This document shows positions 16,645 to 27,614 of a stretch of DNA of 64,000 nt, one piece after another. How positions within the stretch are numbered: position 1 is the stretch's first letter; every line of letters begins with the position of its first letter. The position numbers and the translations under genes were made by a program. Below the pieces are notes generated by a model. It searched no databases, had not been told where the DNA came from, and saw only the letters and a program-made list of their open reading frames with translations. Source of the DNA: Tsuneonella sp. CC-YZS046 (GTDB lineage Bacteria > Pseudomonadota > Alphaproteobacteria > Sphingomonadales > Sphingomonadaceae); NCBI RefSeq assembly GCF_035581365.1, contig NZ_CP141590.1, positions 2,724,001-2,788,000 of the forward strand, given 5' to 3'.

Positions 16645-17835
16645 TTACGCAGCCACCCGGTCGAGGCCGGGCTTGAGCACCACCTTGGTCACGTCGTTCT
16701 GATGATCGTGGAAGATCTTATAGCCCTCAGGCGCCTCGCTCAGCGGCATGCGATGGCTGATCAGGAAGGTCGTATCGATCTTCCCTTCCATGATCGCAGT
16801 GAGCAGCCCGGGCAGATAATGCTGCACATGAGTCTGGCCGGTCTTCAGGGTCAAACCCTTCTCCATGAAGGCGCCCAGCGGGAACTTGTCGACAAAGCCG
16901 CCATAGACCGCCGGCATCGAGACGCGGCCGCCCTTGCGGCAGGCGATGATCGCCTGGCGGATCGAGTGGGTCCGGTCGGTTCCGGTGAAGGTCGAGACCT
17001 TGATCTGGTCCCAGACATTGTCGACGAACAGGCCGTGTGCCTCCAGCCCGACGGCATCGATGCAGGCATCCGGGCCGATGCCGCCTGTCATCTCCATCAG
17101 GGCCTCATAGGTTTTGCTCTCTTCGAAGTTGAGCGTCTCGGCGCCGAACTTGGCCGCCAGTTCGAGCCGGCGCGGGAAGTGATCGATGGCGATCACGCGT
17201 TCGGCACCCATCAGGAAGGCGGACTGGACGCAGAACAGGCCGACCGGGCCGCAGCCCCAGACCGCAACCGTATCGCCCGGCTCGATCTGTGCGAATTCCG
17301 CCGCCTGCCAGCCGGTGGGCAGGATGTCGGACAGGAACAGCACCTTGTCGTCCTCGATTCCGTCGGGGATGACGATCGGGCCAACATCGCTGAATGGTAC
17401 GCGGACATATTCGGCCTGTCCGCCCGCATAACCGCCGGTCATGTGGCTGTAGCCGAAAAGGCCGCTCATCGGCTGGCCGTAGAGCGACTGGGCGATGTCC
17501 TGATTGTCGGCCGGATTGGCGTTGTCGCAGGCGGAATATTGATGCTTGCCGCAATGATAACAGCCGCCGCAGGCGATGGTGAATGGCACAACCACGCGCT
17601 GGCCTTTCTTGAGCGTCGACCTAGGGCCGGTCTCGACTACTTCGCCCATGAACTCGTGGCCGAGGATATCGCCCGCCTGCATCGTCGGAATATAACCGTC
17701 GTAGAGATGCAGGTCCGAGCCGCAGATCGCAGTCGAGGTGACCTTGATGATTGCGTCGCGCGGGTTCAGGATTTCGGGATCGTCCACGGTATCCACGCGG
17801 ACATCGTGCTTTCCGTGCCATGTCAGGGCGCGCAT
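16645..17835 (-). CDS. Zinc-dependent alcohol dehydrogenase
   Basis: The 396-aa product is a medium-chain dehydrogenase of the formaldehyde/glutathione-independent alcohol dehydrogenase type. [15 protein letters not shown] holds the catalytic zinc Cys, [15 protein letters not shown] the GHE motif, and [19 protein letters not shown] the structural zinc cysteines. [19 protein letters not shown] is the Rossmann loop. It overlaps the upstream SRPBCC gene at one base (stop and start share position 17835). Together with the EcfG-type promoter this points to detoxification of aldehydes or alcohols under stress (inference). Confidence 0.9.
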   Translation of the reverse strand: MRALTWHGKHDVRVDTVDDPEILNPRDAIIKVTSTAICGSDLHLYDGYIPTMQAGDILGHEFMGEVVETGPRSTLKKGQRVVVPFTIACGGCYHCGKHQYSACDNANPADNQDIAQSLYGQPMSGLFGYSHMTGGYAGGQAEYVRVPFSDVGPIVIPDGIEDDKVLFLSDILPTGWQAAEFAQIEPGDTVAVWGCGPVGLFCVQSAFLMGAERVIAIDHFPRRLELAAKFGAETLNFEESKTYEALMEMTGGIGPDACIDAVGLEAHGLFVDNVWDQIKVSTFTGTDRTHSIRQAIIACRKGGRVSMPAVYGGFVDKFPLGAFMEKGLTLKTGQTHVQHYLPGLLTAIMEGKIDTTFLISHRMPLSEAPEGYKIFHDHQNDVTKVVLKPGLDRVAA

Positions 17836-18410
17836 CAGGCGGCCTCCTCTTGCAATTGCTTGTGTGTGCGTGCCGCCGTAGCGATCTCGCCGGTTTCCAT
17901 GAGTTGCTTGAACCGCCTGAGATCGCGCCGAGCCTGAATCGCCGGCTCGCGCTGGAACATCTTGGCGATGACCTTGCCAATGAATCCAGCGGGCGGGTCG
18001 TAAAGGATGGTGGCGGTGACCACCGTCCCGCGATCACCCGCGTCCCGGAAGTCGATGCGTCCGCTGTTGGGGACATCCGCGCCTTCCGCCGATGCCCAGG
18101 CGATTAGTTCGTCAGGCCGCTCCTCGGTGATGACGGCATCCCACTCAACCGTCTTGCCGCCGGGTGCCTTGACCACCCAGTGGCTTCTCGCATCGTCGAT
18201 GACATCGACGCGCTCGACACTGTCCATGAAAGTCGAAAGCCGGCTGAAATCGCGCCAATAGGCGTAGAGTTCGGCGCGTGTGCGGTTGATCGTCACGGAG
18301 CGGCCGACAAGGCTATCGCCCTTGGCCTCAAGCAGATTCTCGGTCGCATCGACAATCTTGTCGCTGCGCTTCGATGTCGTGATCGGTGCATCGTCACGCA
18401 AATCGGCCAT
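17835..18410 (-). CDS. SRPBCC family (cyclase/dehydrase-type) protein
   Basis: The 191-aa protein shows the START-like ligand-binding pattern: [19 protein letters not shown] near residue 40, [20 protein letters not shown], and [20 protein letters not shown]. Such proteins are typically annotated as polyketide cyclase/dehydrase or SRPBCC and bind hydrophobic ligands. It is the first gene of a three-gene operon with the ADH and SDR. A perfect EcfG-class promoter lies about 50 nt before the start codon. Confidence 0.85.
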   Translation of the reverse strand: MADLRDDAPITTSKRSDKIVDATENLLEAKGDSLVGRSVTINRTRAELYAYWRDFSRLSTFMDSVERVDVIDDARSHWVVKAPGGKTVEWDAVITEERPDELIAWASAEGADVPNSGRIDFRDAGDRGTVVTATILYDPPAGFIGKVIAKMFQREPAIQARRDLRRFKQLMETGEIATAARTHKQLQEEAA

Positions 18411-18708
18411 TGCACTTCTCCTGCGGAAAGGGTTCTTCGGTGCGCGGGGCTCAATTGCAAAACGGGCATCATGGCTGCGTCGTTCCAGCTGGACGCACAG
18501 CCTGTCACGGCCACGGCTCGGTCCGCATCAAATCCGGCGAGCCGGTGAGTCTAAGTGTCGAACTGTGGGGCACGTGATTTGTTGCCGGCGGTGGGGTCTG
18601 CTATCGTGCAGACTGGCCGAGGCCGACGCACAGTCGGAGCTAAGCCGCGGACATCTCGCGGACGCCATTGCTATTCCTTCAATGCGCTGCCGCAAGGAAG
18701 GATCGAAC
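18411..18708. other. Divergent intergenic region between SRPBCC operon and HWE kinase
   Basis: About 300 bp hold the perfect EcfG-type promoter for the leftward operon (18461-18486). Nothing equally clear is seen for the rightward kinase gene apart from its ribosome binding site AAGGAAGGA. Frames reading through here are poor in coding character. Confidence 0.6.
18461..18486 (-). promoter_or_regulatory. EcfG-type general-stress promoter
   Basis: On the minus strand the site reads GGAAC-N17-CGTT, an exact match to the alphaproteobacterial EcfG (sigma-EcfG) promoter consensus. It sits 51 nt upstream of the SRPBCC start codon and faces that gene. Confidence 0.75.
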
Positions 18709-19710
18709 ATGTCACCGGCAAGTCTGCATTCCCTGTCCGACCCGCACTTTTCCGCCGATATGGCGGCCTGGCTTGCGGCGATCGTCGAGGATACGACTGA
18801 TGCGATCCTCAGCAAGACGCTGGACGGCACCATCACCAGCTGGAATGCAGGTGCCGAGCGGCTGTTCGGCTATTCGCGCGAGGAGGCGGTCGGACGGCCG
18901 ATAAGCCTGATCATCCCTGAGGAACGTCTGCATGAGGAGGCCGATATCGTGGCTCGTCTGCGGCTGGGCGAACGCATCGGCCGGTTCGAAACAGTCCGGT
19001 GTACCCGCGAGGCCGTACCTGTTCATGTCGAAGTGACGATCTCGCCGCTTCGCGACCCCAACGGGACGATCATCGGCGCCTCCACGATCGCGCGCGATAT
19101 AAGCGACCGGCTGCGCCATGCGGATGAGCAGGCGCTGCTGCTGAGCGAGATGCGGCATCGGGTCAAGAACCTGTTGTCGATCGTCCAGGGTCTGGTCAGC
19201 ATCGGCAGCCGCCGCGCCGATGATATCCAGACGTTCATAGAGCAATTGAACGCCCGCATCACGTCGCTCGCTGCCGCGCAGGCGCTGGTGCTGCACAGCG
19301 AGGACAGGGCCGAGGGCGCCTGCACGACCCTGGGCGAAATCCTAACGGCGGTGATGGCGCCCTATAGAGATGCCGGCATTGCCCTGACTGATTGCGACGC
19401 AGTAGTCGGCCAGCATGCGATGACGTCGCTTGCGCTGCTGTTCCACGAACTCGCCACCAATGCGGTCAAATATGGTGCGCTCTCCAATCCAGAAGGATCG
19501 CTCAACGTCAGCATCGCCACCGATGCCGTAACGGTCTCCATATTCTGGCGGGAAGCTGGCGGCCAGCGATCGGAAAGTCCTCAGGCGGGTTTCGGTACGA
19601 GCCTGCTCGATGCGACGCTCAGGGGACTTCAGGGGACGATCGTCCAGGAATGGCGCGATGGCGCTTTCGAGACTGTCCTGAAGCTGCCGCGGGACGCCCT
19701 GGCGCGCTGA
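18709..19710 (+). CDS. PAS domain HWE-family sensor histidine kinase
   Basis: Started at MSPASLHSLSDPHF (18709, behind AAGGAAGGA), the product is 333 aa. A PAS domain covers roughly residues 20-135 (DAILSKTLDGTITSWNAGAE, then the PAC part STIARDISDR). The phospho-acceptor region is LLSEMRHRVKNLLSIVQGLV, and the ATPase has LFHELATNAVKYGALS plus the FWREAGG segment that defines HWE kinases. There is no membrane segment, so it senses in the cytoplasm. HWE kinases often feed the PhyR-NepR-EcfG stress pathway, which fits its neighbourhood of EcfG-type promoters. Confidence 0.88.
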   Translation: MSPASLHSLSDPHFSADMAAWLAAIVEDTTDAILSKTLDGTITSWNAGAERLFGYSREEAVGRPISLIIPEERLHEEADIVARLRLGERIGRFETVRCTREAVPVHVEVTISPLRDPNGTIIGASTIARDISDRLRHADEQALLLSEMRHRVKNLLSIVQGLVSIGSRRADDIQTFIEQLNARITSLAAAQALVLHSEDRAEGACTTLGEILTAVMAPYRDAGIALTDCDAVVGQHAMTSLALLFHELATNAVKYGALSNPEGSLNVSIATDAVTVSIFWREAGGQRSESPQAGFGTSLLDATLRGLQGTIVQEWRDGAFETVLKLPRDALAR

Positions 19711-19798
19711 GGAAAGGCCACTGCCGCATCCCAAAGGGAACGGTGGTGGTAGGATAGAGGTTTCTCGCCAGACGATGGTGCCAACAAAGAGAAGGAAG

Positions 19799-20368
19799 AT
19801 GTCCTCGCAGAACAAGACCACCCCGGCGCCGGACGCCGAGACGCTGTCACCGGCTTTACCTGACGACATCATCGAGGCGGCGATGTCCCTGCTCGAAACC
19901 GCCAGCAAGGCGAAGATCGGGATCGCGACCGCGGAAAGCTGCACCGGCGGGCTGCTCGCTTCGCTGCTTACCGATATCGAGGGCGCCAGCAATGCCTTCG
20001 ACCGCGGGTTCGTCGTCTACAGCAAGGAGGCGAAATGTGACCTGCTCGGCCTCAGCCGTCAGATGATCGACGATTGCGGCGCGGTCAGCGAGCCGATCGC
20101 CCGAGCGATGGCCGAAGGCGCCTTGCGCCGGTCGGACGCCGGGCTGGCGATTGCGATCACCGGCTTTGCCGGCCCCGGCGAACCCGGTGACGAACCTGGG
20201 CTGGTGCACTTCGCCTGCGCCGCGCATAGGGTGGAGACACGCCATCTCGTCCACCATTTCGGTAACATCGGGCGCGGTGCGACACGGATTGAGAGCCTGC
20301 GCGTCGCGCTCGAGATGCTGGCCGACATGCTATCGACTGTGGCGGGTCGCCCGCAGCGAGCGGCCTGA
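19799..20368 (+). CDS. CinA C-terminal domain protein (NMN amidohydrolase-like)
   Basis: Started at MSSQNKTTPAPDAE (19799, close behind GAGAAGG), the product is 189 aa. It is a stand-alone CinA C-terminal (PncC-type) domain with IATAESCTGGLLASLLTDIEG and AITGFAGPGEPGDEPG as signature. Family members deamidate nicotinamide mononucleotide in the pyridine nucleotide salvage cycle. A weak EcfG-like pair (GGAAC at 19737, GGTT 17 bp on) lies upstream. The DUF421 pair follows after three bases. Confidence 0.85.
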   Translation: MSSQNKTTPAPDAETLSPALPDDIIEAAMSLLETASKAKIGIATAESCTGGLLASLLTDIEGASNAFDRGFVVYSKEAKCDLLGLSRQMIDDCGAVSEPIARAMAEGALRRSDAGLAIAITGFAGPGEPGDEPGLVHFACAAHRVETRHLVHHFGNIGRGATRIESLRVALEMLADMLSTVAGRPQRAA

Positions 20369-20371
20369 GCT

Positions 20372-20890
20372 ATGGTCATGGCAGCGCAGCCGCCAGACGG
20401 CATCAGACAGAAGCATGAAAGCAACAGTCGGCGCGCCAACCCCTGGCCGCTCCTCCTTCTCGCCGTGTTGCTGGGCGCGGGATTGACCGGCCTATTTGGC
20501 GGCCAACCGGCCGTCGTTCGACAGACGTCAAACGACATGTTAGCCCTGAGCGTACGATCGCCGGAAACGCTGCGCAACGGCATGGCGTTCGAGACAGTCG
20601 TCGAAGTCACGCCGCACCGCCCGATCGGTGATCTCGTCATCGCCGTCTCGGATGGACTGTGGCGGGAAATGACCATCAACACGATGATCCCGGCCGCAGG
20701 TGATGAAAGCCACAGGAGCGGCTTTCATCGCTTTTCCTTCGGTGAGGCCAAGCCAGGCGAGACGTTCCGCTTCAAGGTCGACGGCCAGATCAATCCACCA
20801 CTGTTCGCGGGCACGAGCGGCGAGGTCGTGGCGCTTGACGGGGAGCGCCGGCTGGCCGCCGTGCCGGTCACGATCAAGGTGCTGCCCTGA
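20372..20890 (+). CDS. Membrane-anchored hypothetical protein
   Basis: This 172-aa protein has one N-terminal membrane segment (WPLLLLAVLLGAGLTGLFGG) and a periplasmic beta-rich domain (MAFETVVEVTPHRPIGDLVI, FRFKVDGQINPPLFAG). No enzyme motif is seen. The layout, a membrane anchor with an Ig-like outer domain, and the one-base overlap with the DUF421 gene suggest the two proteins work as a pair in the inner membrane (inference). Confidence 0.65.
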   Translation: MVMAAQPPDGIRQKHESNSRRANPWPLLLLAVLLGAGLTGLFGGQPAVVRQTSNDMLALSVRSPETLRNGMAFETVVEVTPHRPIGDLVIAVSDGLWREMTINTMIPAAGDESHRSGFHRFSFGEAKPGETFRFKVDGQINPPLFAGTSGEVVALDGERRLAAVPVTIKVLP

Positions 20891-21372
20891 TGGATATCAT
20901 CCTGCGCGCCAGCGTGATGTTCTTCGTCATGTATCTGTTGCTCCGGCTGCTGGGCAAGCGGGAGCTAAGCCAGGTCACGCCGTTCGAACTGGTGCTGCTC
21001 GTCGTCATGGGCGACCTGGTCCAGCAGGGCATTACCCATAATGATCTCAGCATGACGGGCGCTGCGCTCGCCATTGGCACCATCGCCTTCTGGGCACTTT
21101 CGCTAAGCTGGATCACCTATCTCTCGCCCCGCGCCGAGCGCCTGCTGGAAGGCGTGCCCCGCGTGCTGGTCAAGGACGGTGATCTGATCATGGCCAATAT
21201 GCGCCGCGATCGCATCACGCGCGCCGAGGTGGAAATCGAGATGCGACTGGCCGGCATCGCCAGGATCTCCGAGGTTGCGTGGGCCATTCTCGAGCCCAAC
21301 GGCAAGATCAGCTTCATCGCGAAAAAAGAAGACGAGACATCTAAACAGGAAGATGACGACAAGACGGTGTGA
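20890..21372 (+). CDS. DUF421 (YetF family) membrane protein
   Basis: The 160-aa product matches the YetF/DUF421 family: MFFVMYLLLRLLGKRELSQV, TPFELVLLVVMGDLVQQGI, and then a cytoplasmic domain with VLVKDGDLIMANMRRDRIT and VEIEMRLAGI. Hydrophobic segments lie at residues 1-20, 36-50 and 55-75. Function is unknown, though YetF-like proteins are often linked to stress or spore membranes. It is translationally coupled to the upstream membrane protein (TGATG). Confidence 0.88.
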   Translation: MDIILRASVMFFVMYLLLRLLGKRELSQVTPFELVLLVVMGDLVQQGITHNDLSMTGAALAIGTIAFWALSLSWITYLSPRAERLLEGVPRVLVKDGDLIMANMRRDRITRAEVEIEMRLAGIARISEVAWAILEPNGKISFIAKKEDETSKQEDDDKTV

Positions 21373-21479
21373 AGATGTTCGCATCAGCTTCTTCACGCTT
21401 CGTCGTACTGCGAGTCGCTTGCAGGGAACAGATGGCATGATCCGCTCATTTTCCGGGCAGCACTCCACAGGAGGATATT

Positions 21480-21992
21480 ATGCCCAGCGAAGCCTTCACC
21501 GACGCTATTGCCCTGCTCAAGGCCGATCACCGTAAGGTCGAGGACCTGTTCGAGCAGTTCGAGAAAGCCACGTCATCGAGCAGGAAGCAGACGCTCGCCC
21601 ACGAGATATGTACCGAGCTCAAAATTCACACGCTGATCGAAGAGGAAATCTTCTATCCCGCCTTTCGCGGCAAGATCGAGAGCGACACGCTCGACGAAGC
21701 CTATGTCGAGCATGACGGCGCCAAGGTACTGGTGAACGACATCGAAGCCGGCACCCCCGAGGATGATTTCTACGACGCCAAAGTCAAGGTGCTCTCCGAG
21801 GAGATCAAGCACCACGTCCATGAGGAGGAAATGCCGTCCGAAGGCATGTTCGCCCAATGTCGCAAGACCGATGTCGATCTCGTCGCGCTGCGCGACCAGA
21901 TGCTTGCACGCAAGGAGGAGTTGACGGCGCAAGCGCAGTCAGCCGGATTGCCGCTGGCCCAGCCAACCGCCGTGCATCTGATCGCCGCCTGA
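21480..21992 (+). CDS. Hemerythrin domain-containing protein
   Basis: The 170-aa protein contains the hemerythrin four-helix pattern with metal-binding residues in order: DHRKVEDLFEQFEKA, HEICTELKIHTLIEEEIFYP, VEHDGAKVLVNDIE, and EIKHHVHEEEMPSEGMF. Such proteins bind a di-iron centre and handle oxygen, nitric oxide or iron. The ribosome binding site GGAGG is strong. A weak EcfG-like pair (GGAAC at 21425, CATT 17 bp on) lies upstream. The SDR gene follows after 25 bp. Confidence 0.9.
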   Translation: MPSEAFTDAIALLKADHRKVEDLFEQFEKATSSSRKQTLAHEICTELKIHTLIEEEIFYPAFRGKIESDTLDEAYVEHDGAKVLVNDIEAGTPEDDFYDAKVKVLSEEIKHHVHEEEMPSEGMFAQCRKTDVDLVALRDQMLARKEELTAQAQSAGLPLAQPTAVHLIAA

Positions 21993-22017
21993 GGTTGGAC
22001 CACGAAGGATGTGACCA

Positions 22018-22875
22018 ATGACCGACGATCCCCGTCCGCCTTATCCAGAGCAGCAGCAGCCGATGCCGGGGAGCACCGATGCGATGGACCCACGGCCCGA
22101 TCATGGCGAGGAGAGCTATGTTGGGTCCGGCCGGCTGGCGGGGAAACGGGCGATCATCACCGGCGGCGACAGCGGCATTGGGCGGGCGGTTGCGATCGCC
22201 TATGCGCGCGAAGGCGCTGATCTCCTCATTTCCTACCTCAATGAGTATGAAGATGCCTGCGAGACCCAGAAATGGGTTGAGGAGACGGGTCGGAAGGCAG
22301 TTCTGGTACCCGGCGATATCAGCGACGCCGCGCATTGCGGGGCGATTGTCGAAAAGGCGCTCGCGGAGTTGGGTGGTGTCGATATCCTCGTCAACAACGC
22401 CGCCTATCAGGCGAGCTTTGAGGATATCGGCGACATTTCCGACGACGAGTGGGCGTTGACCTTCGCCGTCAACATCCATGCGATGTTCTATCTTTCCAAG
22501 GCTGCGGTCCCGCATTTGAAGAAGGGTGGCGTGATCATCAACACCACGTCGATCAACGCCGATCAGCCCAATGCCAGCCTGCTCGCCTATGCAACCACCA
22601 AGAGCGCGATCCAGAATTTCACGATGGGCTTGGCGCAAATGCTTGCGGACAAGGGCATCCGCGTGAACTGCGTCGCCCCCGGCCCGGTTTGGACACCCCT
22701 GATCCCGTCGACCATGCCGCCAGAGGCGGTGAAGAGTTTTGGCGAGAATACGCCGCTCGGCCGTGCGGCACAGCCCCGCGAACTGGCTCCGCCTTATGTT
22801 ATGCTGGCGAGCGACGAGGCGAGCTACATCACCGGCGCGACCGTCCCAGTGACCGGCGGACGCCCATTTATCTAG
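22018..22875 (+). CDS. SDR family oxidoreductase (YghA-like)
   Basis: The 285-aa protein is a classical SDR with an N-terminal extension of about 40 residues rich in Pro and Gln, as in E. coli YghA and related stress-induced dehydrogenases. It has RAIITGGDSGIGRAVAIAYA, ILVNNAAYQ, a YATTK active site with upstream Ser, and VAPGPVWTPLIP. It follows the hemerythrin gene and converges with dnaE2. The substrate is not known. Confidence 0.9.
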   Translation: MTDDPRPPYPEQQQPMPGSTDAMDPRPDHGEESYVGSGRLAGKRAIITGGDSGIGRAVAIAYAREGADLLISYLNEYEDACETQKWVEETGRKAVLVPGDISDAAHCGAIVEKALAELGGVDILVNNAAYQASFEDIGDISDDEWALTFAVNIHAMFYLSKAAVPHLKKGGVIINTTSINADQPNASLLAYATTKSAIQNFTMGLAQMLADKGIRVNCVAPGPVWTPLIPSTMPPEAVKSFGENTPLGRAAQPRELAPPYVMLASDEASYITGATVPVTGGRPFI

Positions 22876-22911
22876 TCCCACAAGATCCTAAGCATTCATT
22901 TTGCGAAGCGA

Positions 22912-25900
22912 TTAGTGGAAGTTCCGAGATCTTTGCCGCAGCGTGTGCTGATCGCCAAGCCCTGAGCCTGCATCCGCTGCGACGCCCTCTCGTCCCCGAT
23001 CACCCAGCCCCGAAAGCAGTTGGGTTAGGTCACACAGGCGGGCGCAGATGAGATGGATCACGTCCCCCTCGCGCTGAACAAGCCCCTGGATGCCGAGCAT
23101 CGTCGCGGTCAACACGATCCGGCGCTGCTTTTCATAGAGATCCGGCCAGACCACGAGATTGGCGATGCCGGTGTCATCTTCAATCGTGATGAAGGTGACA
23201 TTCTTCGCGCTGCCCGGGCGCTGACGGACCAGCACCAGCCCGGCGGTGCGAACCGAGCGACCATCACGCAGACTGTTGGCCTCTGCGCAGGAGAGAAACC
23301 GCTGCTGCGCCAGATCGGCGCGCAGGAACGACACCGGGTGCTGGCGCAGGGTCAGGCCGACATGGGCATAGTCCTCCACCACCTCGCGCCCCGCCGTCAT
23401 CGCTTTCAGCCTCACGGCCTCTTCGGAGATCTCCGGCGGCGGGCGGCCATCGTCATTCGCGCTCGCGGCGAACAGCGGCAGCGGCTCATCGCGCAGCGCC
23501 TTGATGGTCCACAGCGCCTCGCGCCGCGCCTGACCGAACTCCGAGCGGAACGCATCGGCTTCCGCCAGTTTCACCAGCGCGGCCGCAGGCACACCTGCAC
23601 GGCGCCAGAGATCGTCAATATCGCCGAACGGCTGCCCGGCACGGGCCGCGACAATGGCGGCGGCATGGGTATTGGCGAGACCGGAGACCCGGTTGAACCC
23701 GAGCCGGACGGCAAAGCGATGATCGCGGGTTGGCTCGAGTGTGCAGTCCCAGCGCGAGGCGTTGATGCAGACCGGCCGTACTTCGACCCCGTGGCTCTGC
23801 GCGTCGCGCACGATCTGCGCCGGCGCGTAGAAGCCCATCGGCTGGCTGTTCAGTAGCGCGGCGCAGAAGACGTCGGGATGCCAGCATTTGAGCCAGGCGC
23901 TGGCATAAGCGATCAGCGCGAAGCTGGCGGCATGGGATTCCGGGAACCCGTAGCTGCCGAACCCTTCGAGCTGGCCGATGATCTTTTCGGCGAACTCTTC
24001 GGTATAGCCGCGCTCGATCATGCCGCTCATCAGCCGCTCGCGAAAATTGACGACGCCGCCGGTATGCTTGAACGTCGCCATGGCGCGGCGGAGCTGGTCG
24101 GCCTCGGCCGCGCTGAACCCCGCGCAGACCATCGCGACCTGCATGGCTTGCTCCTGAAATAGCGGAACGCCGAGCGTCTTGCCCAGCACCTTCTCCAGTT
24201 CCGGCGTCGGAAAATCGACCTTCTCCTGGCCCTCGCGTCGCCGCAGATAGGGATGAACCATGTCGCCCTGGATCGGGCCGGGACGGACGATCGCCACCTG
24301 GATGACCAGATCATAATAGGTGCGCGGCTTGATGCGGGGCAGCATGGCCATCTGCGCCCGGCTCTCGATCTGGAAGGTGCCGAGCGTGTCGGCCTTGCGG
24401 ATCATCGCATAGGTACGCGGGTCTTCCGCCGGGATCGACGCCAGATCGAGATCGATGCCCTTATGCTCGCGTAGCAGGTCGAACCCGCGCCGCATGGCCG
24501 AGAGCATCCCCAGCGCCAGCACATCGACCTTCATCATCTTCAAGGCGTCGACATCATCCTTGTCCCATTCGATGACCTGGCGATCCTCCATCGCAGCCGG
24601 CTCGATCGGGACCAGTTCGTCAAGCCGGTCCTCGGTCAGCACGAACCCGCCGGGATGCTGGCTGAGATGGCGCGGGGTGCCGATGAGCTGGCGGGCGAGA
24701 TCGAGGGTCAGCCGGAGGCGGCGATCGCCCAGGTTGAGGTTCAGTTCCTCGGCGTGCTTCGGCTCGGCGCCCTCGGTCGACCAACCCCAGATCTGCGAGG
24801 ACAGCAGCGCGATCATGTCCTCGGGCATGCCCATCGCCTTGCCGACGTCGCGCAGCGCGCCCTTGGCGCGGTAGCGGATCACGGTCGAGCAGAGGGCGGC
24901 GCGGTGCCGGCCATAGGTCTCATAGACCCACTGGATCACTTCCTCGCGGCGCTGGTGTTCGAAATCGACATCGATGTCGGGTGGCTCGCGCCGCTCCTGG
25001 CTGACGAACCGCTCGAACAACAGGTTGTTGCGCGACGGGTCGATCGAGGTGATGCCGAGCACATAGCAGACAGCACTATTGGCCGCGCTGCCGCGCCCCT
25101 GGCAGAGGATGCCCCGCAACCGCGCGAAGCGGACGATCGAATCCACCGTCAGAAAATAGGGCGCATAATCGAGGCTCTCGATCAGGCCCAACTCATGCCG
25201 GAGCGTTGCGGCGACCTCTTCGGGCAGACCTTCGGGAAAGCGCTCCTTCGCGCCAGCCCAGGTCCGCTTCGCCAATGTTGTTTGCGCGGTCAGTCCGTCG
25301 TCGACCACTTCATGCGGATATTGATAGGCGAGTTCGTCGAGGCTGAACCGGCAGCGCTTAGCCAGTTCGGTCGAGCGCGCGACCGCTTCGGGCCAGAGGC
25401 GCAGCAGCCTGGCCATCTCTTCGGGCGGCTTGAGATAGCGATCGGCATGGCGGTTCTTCGCGAACCCGACATCGTCGATGGTGCAGCCTTCGCGGATGCA
25501 GGTCATCACATCCTGGAGTATCCGGCGTTCGGGATGGTGAAACAGCACGTCGTTGGTCGCGACGGTTGGCACGCCCGCCTGCGCCGCCATATTGACCAGA
25601 TCGTGCAGCCGCAGGAAATCGCGCGGGCGGCGGCGCAAGGTCAGCGCCATGTAGCAGCGCCCCGGAAAGAGGGATGCAAGGCGGCGCTGGCGCATGGCGG
25701 TCATATCGTCCGCAGCATCGGGCACCAGCATGGCGATCAGGCCTTCGCCCCAATCGGCTAGGTCGTTCCAGTGCAACTCGCACTTCGCCTTGCCGGCCCG
25801 GGCCTTGCCGACCGACAGCATCCGGCAGAGCCGCGCATAGGCCGGTCGATCGGTCGGATAGACGAGAATGTCCGTGCCGTCGGCGAGGATCAGACGGCAG

Positions 25901-26094
25901 CCGACGATGAGCCGCACGCCGGTCTCTTTCGCGGCAATATGGGCGCGCACGATCCCGGCGAGGCTGTTGCGGTCGGTGATCGCCAGCGCCTCGATCCCCA
26001 GCAACGCGGCCGTGGCGAACAGTTCCTCGGCCGAGGACGCCCCACGCAGGAACGAGAAATGCGAGGCGCATTGCAGTTCGGCATAGCCACTCAT
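22912..26094 (-). CDS. dnaE2: Error-prone DNA polymerase DnaE2
   Basis: The 1060-aa protein is a C-family polymerase alpha subunit of the DnaE2 (ImuC) type. The PHP domain opens it ([17 protein letters not shown]), the catalytic aspartates are in [17 protein letters not shown], and an OB-type domain near the end has [20 protein letters not shown]. DnaE2 copies past lesions together with ImuA and ImuB, causing damage-induced mutation. It is the last gene of the cassette, its ATG overlapping the imuB stop by 4 bp (ATGA). Transcription comes from the LexA-controlled promoter before imuA. Confidence 0.95.
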   Translation of the reverse strand: MSGYAELQCASHFSFLRGASSAEELFATAALLGIEALAITDRNSLAGIVRAHIAAKETGVRLIVGCRLILADGTDILVYPTDRPAYARLCRMLSVGKARAGKAKCELHWNDLADWGEGLIAMLVPDAADDMTAMRQRRLASLFPGRCYMALTLRRRPRDFLRLHDLVNMAAQAGVPTVATNDVLFHHPERRILQDVMTCIREGCTIDDVGFAKNRHADRYLKPPEEMARLLRLWPEAVARSTELAKRCRFSLDELAYQYPHEVVDDGLTAQTTLAKRTWAGAKERFPEGLPEEVAATLRHELGLIESLDYAPYFLTVDSIVRFARLRGILCQGRGSAANSAVCYVLGITSIDPSRNNLLFERFVSQERREPPDIDVDFEHQRREEVIQWVYETYGRHRAALCSTVIRYRAKGALRDVGKAMGMPEDMIALLSSQIWGWSTEGAEPKHAEELNLNLGDRRLRLTLDLARQLIGTPRHLSQHPGGFVLTEDRLDELVPIEPAAMEDRQVIEWDKDDVDALKMMKVDVLALGMLSAMRRGFDLLREHKGIDLDLASIPAEDPRTYAMIRKADTLGTFQIESRAQMAMLPRIKPRTYYDLVIQVAIVRPGPIQGDMVHPYLRRREGQEKVDFPTPELEKVLGKTLGVPLFQEQAMQVAMVCAGFSAAEADQLRRAMATFKHTGGVVNFRERLMSGMIERGYTEEFAEKIIGQLEGFGSYGFPESHAASFALIAYASAWLKCWHPDVFCAALLNSQPMGFYAPAQIVRDAQSHGVEVRPVCINASRWDCTLEPTRDHRFAVRLGFNRVSGLANTHAAAIVAARAGQPFGDIDDLWRRAGVPAAALVKLAEADAFRSEFGQARREALWTIKALRDEPLPLFAASANDDGRPPPEISEEAVRLKAMTAGREVVEDYAHVGLTLRQHPVSFLRADLAQQRFLSCAEANSLRDGRSVRTAGLVLVRQRPGSAKNVTFITIEDDTGIANLVVWPDLYEKQRRIVLTATMLGIQGLVQREGDVIHLICARLCDLTQLLSGLGDRGREGVAADAGSGLGDQHTLRQRSRNFH

Positions 26095-27614
26095 GCGAAG
26101 ATGCCGTGCAGATACCAGCGATGGTCGCCGGTGTGCGGATCTTCGCCGTCGCCCCGGCGGAACAGCCAGAAGCGTTCGCCCGCTTCATCCTCGACCTGGA
26201 AATAATCCCGAACCGCCGACAGCTCGCCATCGCGCACCCACCATTCGCCGAAGATGCGTTCAGGACCGTCGGCGCGCTTCACGCGGCGGCGCACGCCGCC
26301 CCAGGTAAAGCTGGCGGGCGGATGATCGGGCAGCAGCGCCATCGCTTCCACCGGCACCGGAGGATCGAGCAGACGTGACGGGCGCGGCCAGTCGTTCGGC
26401 CAGGAGACGCCGATCGGCGGCGCCAGCGGCTCGATTCGGGCGACGCTGCGTTCGGGCACCTCGCTCTGGGTCGGCGCGCAGCGGTAGAGCCTTCCATGCG
26501 CCATACGGTTGGCGAGCGTATCGACCAGATCGGAGAGATCGGGCGCCGCTGGATCGATGAGACTGGTCGCCGTGCTGCGATAGTCGAGCGGCTCGGCGAT
26601 GCTGGCGGTGAGCGTCATCAGCTCGATCCCGAACCCCGGCGCTACGGTCTCGATCTTGTCGCAGAGCAGGCGGGTCATTCGCTTGACGTCGCGCAGCGGC
26701 TTGGCGGTGCCGGCGCGGATCGCCTCGATGCGATTATCGACGCGGGTGAACAGCAGATCGAGCCGCCGCGCGCCGAGACCCTGCCGTTCCAGTTCTTCGC
26801 AGAGATGGACCACGAGCTTGCCGGTGTAGCGCGCCAGCGTCTCGGGCGCGCCGATCGGTTCGGCAAAGGCACGGCGCACGCGGATCAGCTCGGGCGCTTC
26901 GACCAGTTCAAATGGTTCGCCAGTGCGGCCATAGGCCTGATCAAGGCGGCGGCCGACCTCGGGGCCAAAGCGCAGGGTCAGCGGCGCACGGGGCATGGCC
27001 GTGAGTTCGCCGATGTTATCGACGCCGAGACGGCGCAGGGCATCGATCGTGGCCGTATCGAGCCGCAGGGCCGCGATCGGCAGCGATGCAAGCTGCGCGT
27101 CGAGATCCCCCGGATCGACGATGATGGAGAGCGATCGACCGAAGCGCGCGAGACCATGTGCCGCACCATAGGTGGGCGCGATCGCGATACGCGCGGCAAT
27201 GCCGGTCTCGGCAAGCCGCTTCGCCAGATCGGCGACGAACCCCGCTTCGCCGCCAAGCAAATGCGAAGCGCCGGCCATATCGAGCCGCAGCCCGTCAGGC
27301 GGGTCGGCCGCGACGATCGGCGAGTATCGCTTGAGCGCCCAGATCGCGAGGCGTTCCAGCGCGGCATCATCGCCCGCCGGATCGGCATCGCGCACATCGA
27401 GGCCCGCCACCAGCGCCTGCGCCTTGGCGACCGCCATGCCCGGCGCAATCCCTTCAGCCCGTGCGGCGGCGTTGACGGCGAGGATCAGGCGCTTGCGGCC
27501 CTCGCGGCCGACCAGCGCCAGCGCGGTCTCAGGCGACGGCGCCGATGCGCCGAGTGTCCGTGTCAGCCGATCCGTGGGCCAACTCGGCAGGAAGAGCGAG
27601 ACGGCCCGCGTCAT
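26091..27614 (-). CDS. imuB: ImuB, Y-family polymerase-like SOS mutagenesis protein
   Basis: The 507-aa product resembles Y-family polymerases over its first 400 residues ([19 protein letters not shown] is the helix-hairpin-helix part) but the N-terminus [17 protein letters not shown] lacks the catalytic Asp of active DinB enzymes, as is known for ImuB. ImuB is the hub that ties ImuA and DnaE2 to the beta clamp. The C-terminal part ([20 protein letters not shown]) is typical. Its frame overlaps the end of imuA by 86 bp, so translation may start inside imuA or somewhat later. Confidence 0.93.
   Translation of the reverse strand: MTRAVSLFLPSWPTDRLTRTLGASAPSPETALALVGREGRKRLILAVNAAARAEGIAPGMAVAKAQALVAGLDVRDADPAGDDAALERLAIWALKRYSPIVAADPPDGLRLDMAGASHLLGGEAGFVADLAKRLAETGIAARIAIAPTYGAAHGLARFGRSLSIIVDPGDLDAQLASLPIAALRLDTATIDALRRLGVDNIGELTAMPRAPLTLRFGPEVGRRLDQAYGRTGEPFELVEAPELIRVRRAFAEPIGAPETLARYTGKLVVHLCEELERQGLGARRLDLLFTRVDNRIEAIRAGTAKPLRDVKRMTRLLCDKIETVAPGFGIELMTLTASIAEPLDYRSTATSLIDPAAPDLSDLVDTLANRMAHGRLYRCAPTQSEVPERSVARIEPLAPPIGVSWPNDWPRPSRLLDPPVPVEAMALLPDHPPASFTWGGVRRRVKRADGPERIFGEWWVRDGELSAVRDYFQVEDEAGERFWLFRRGDGEDPHTGDHRWYLHGIFA

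Noticed and set aside
16339..17937. A 532-aa open frame on the plus strand
   Set aside because: It overlaps the ADH and SDR genes, which have unmistakable zinc and cofactor motifs on the other strand.
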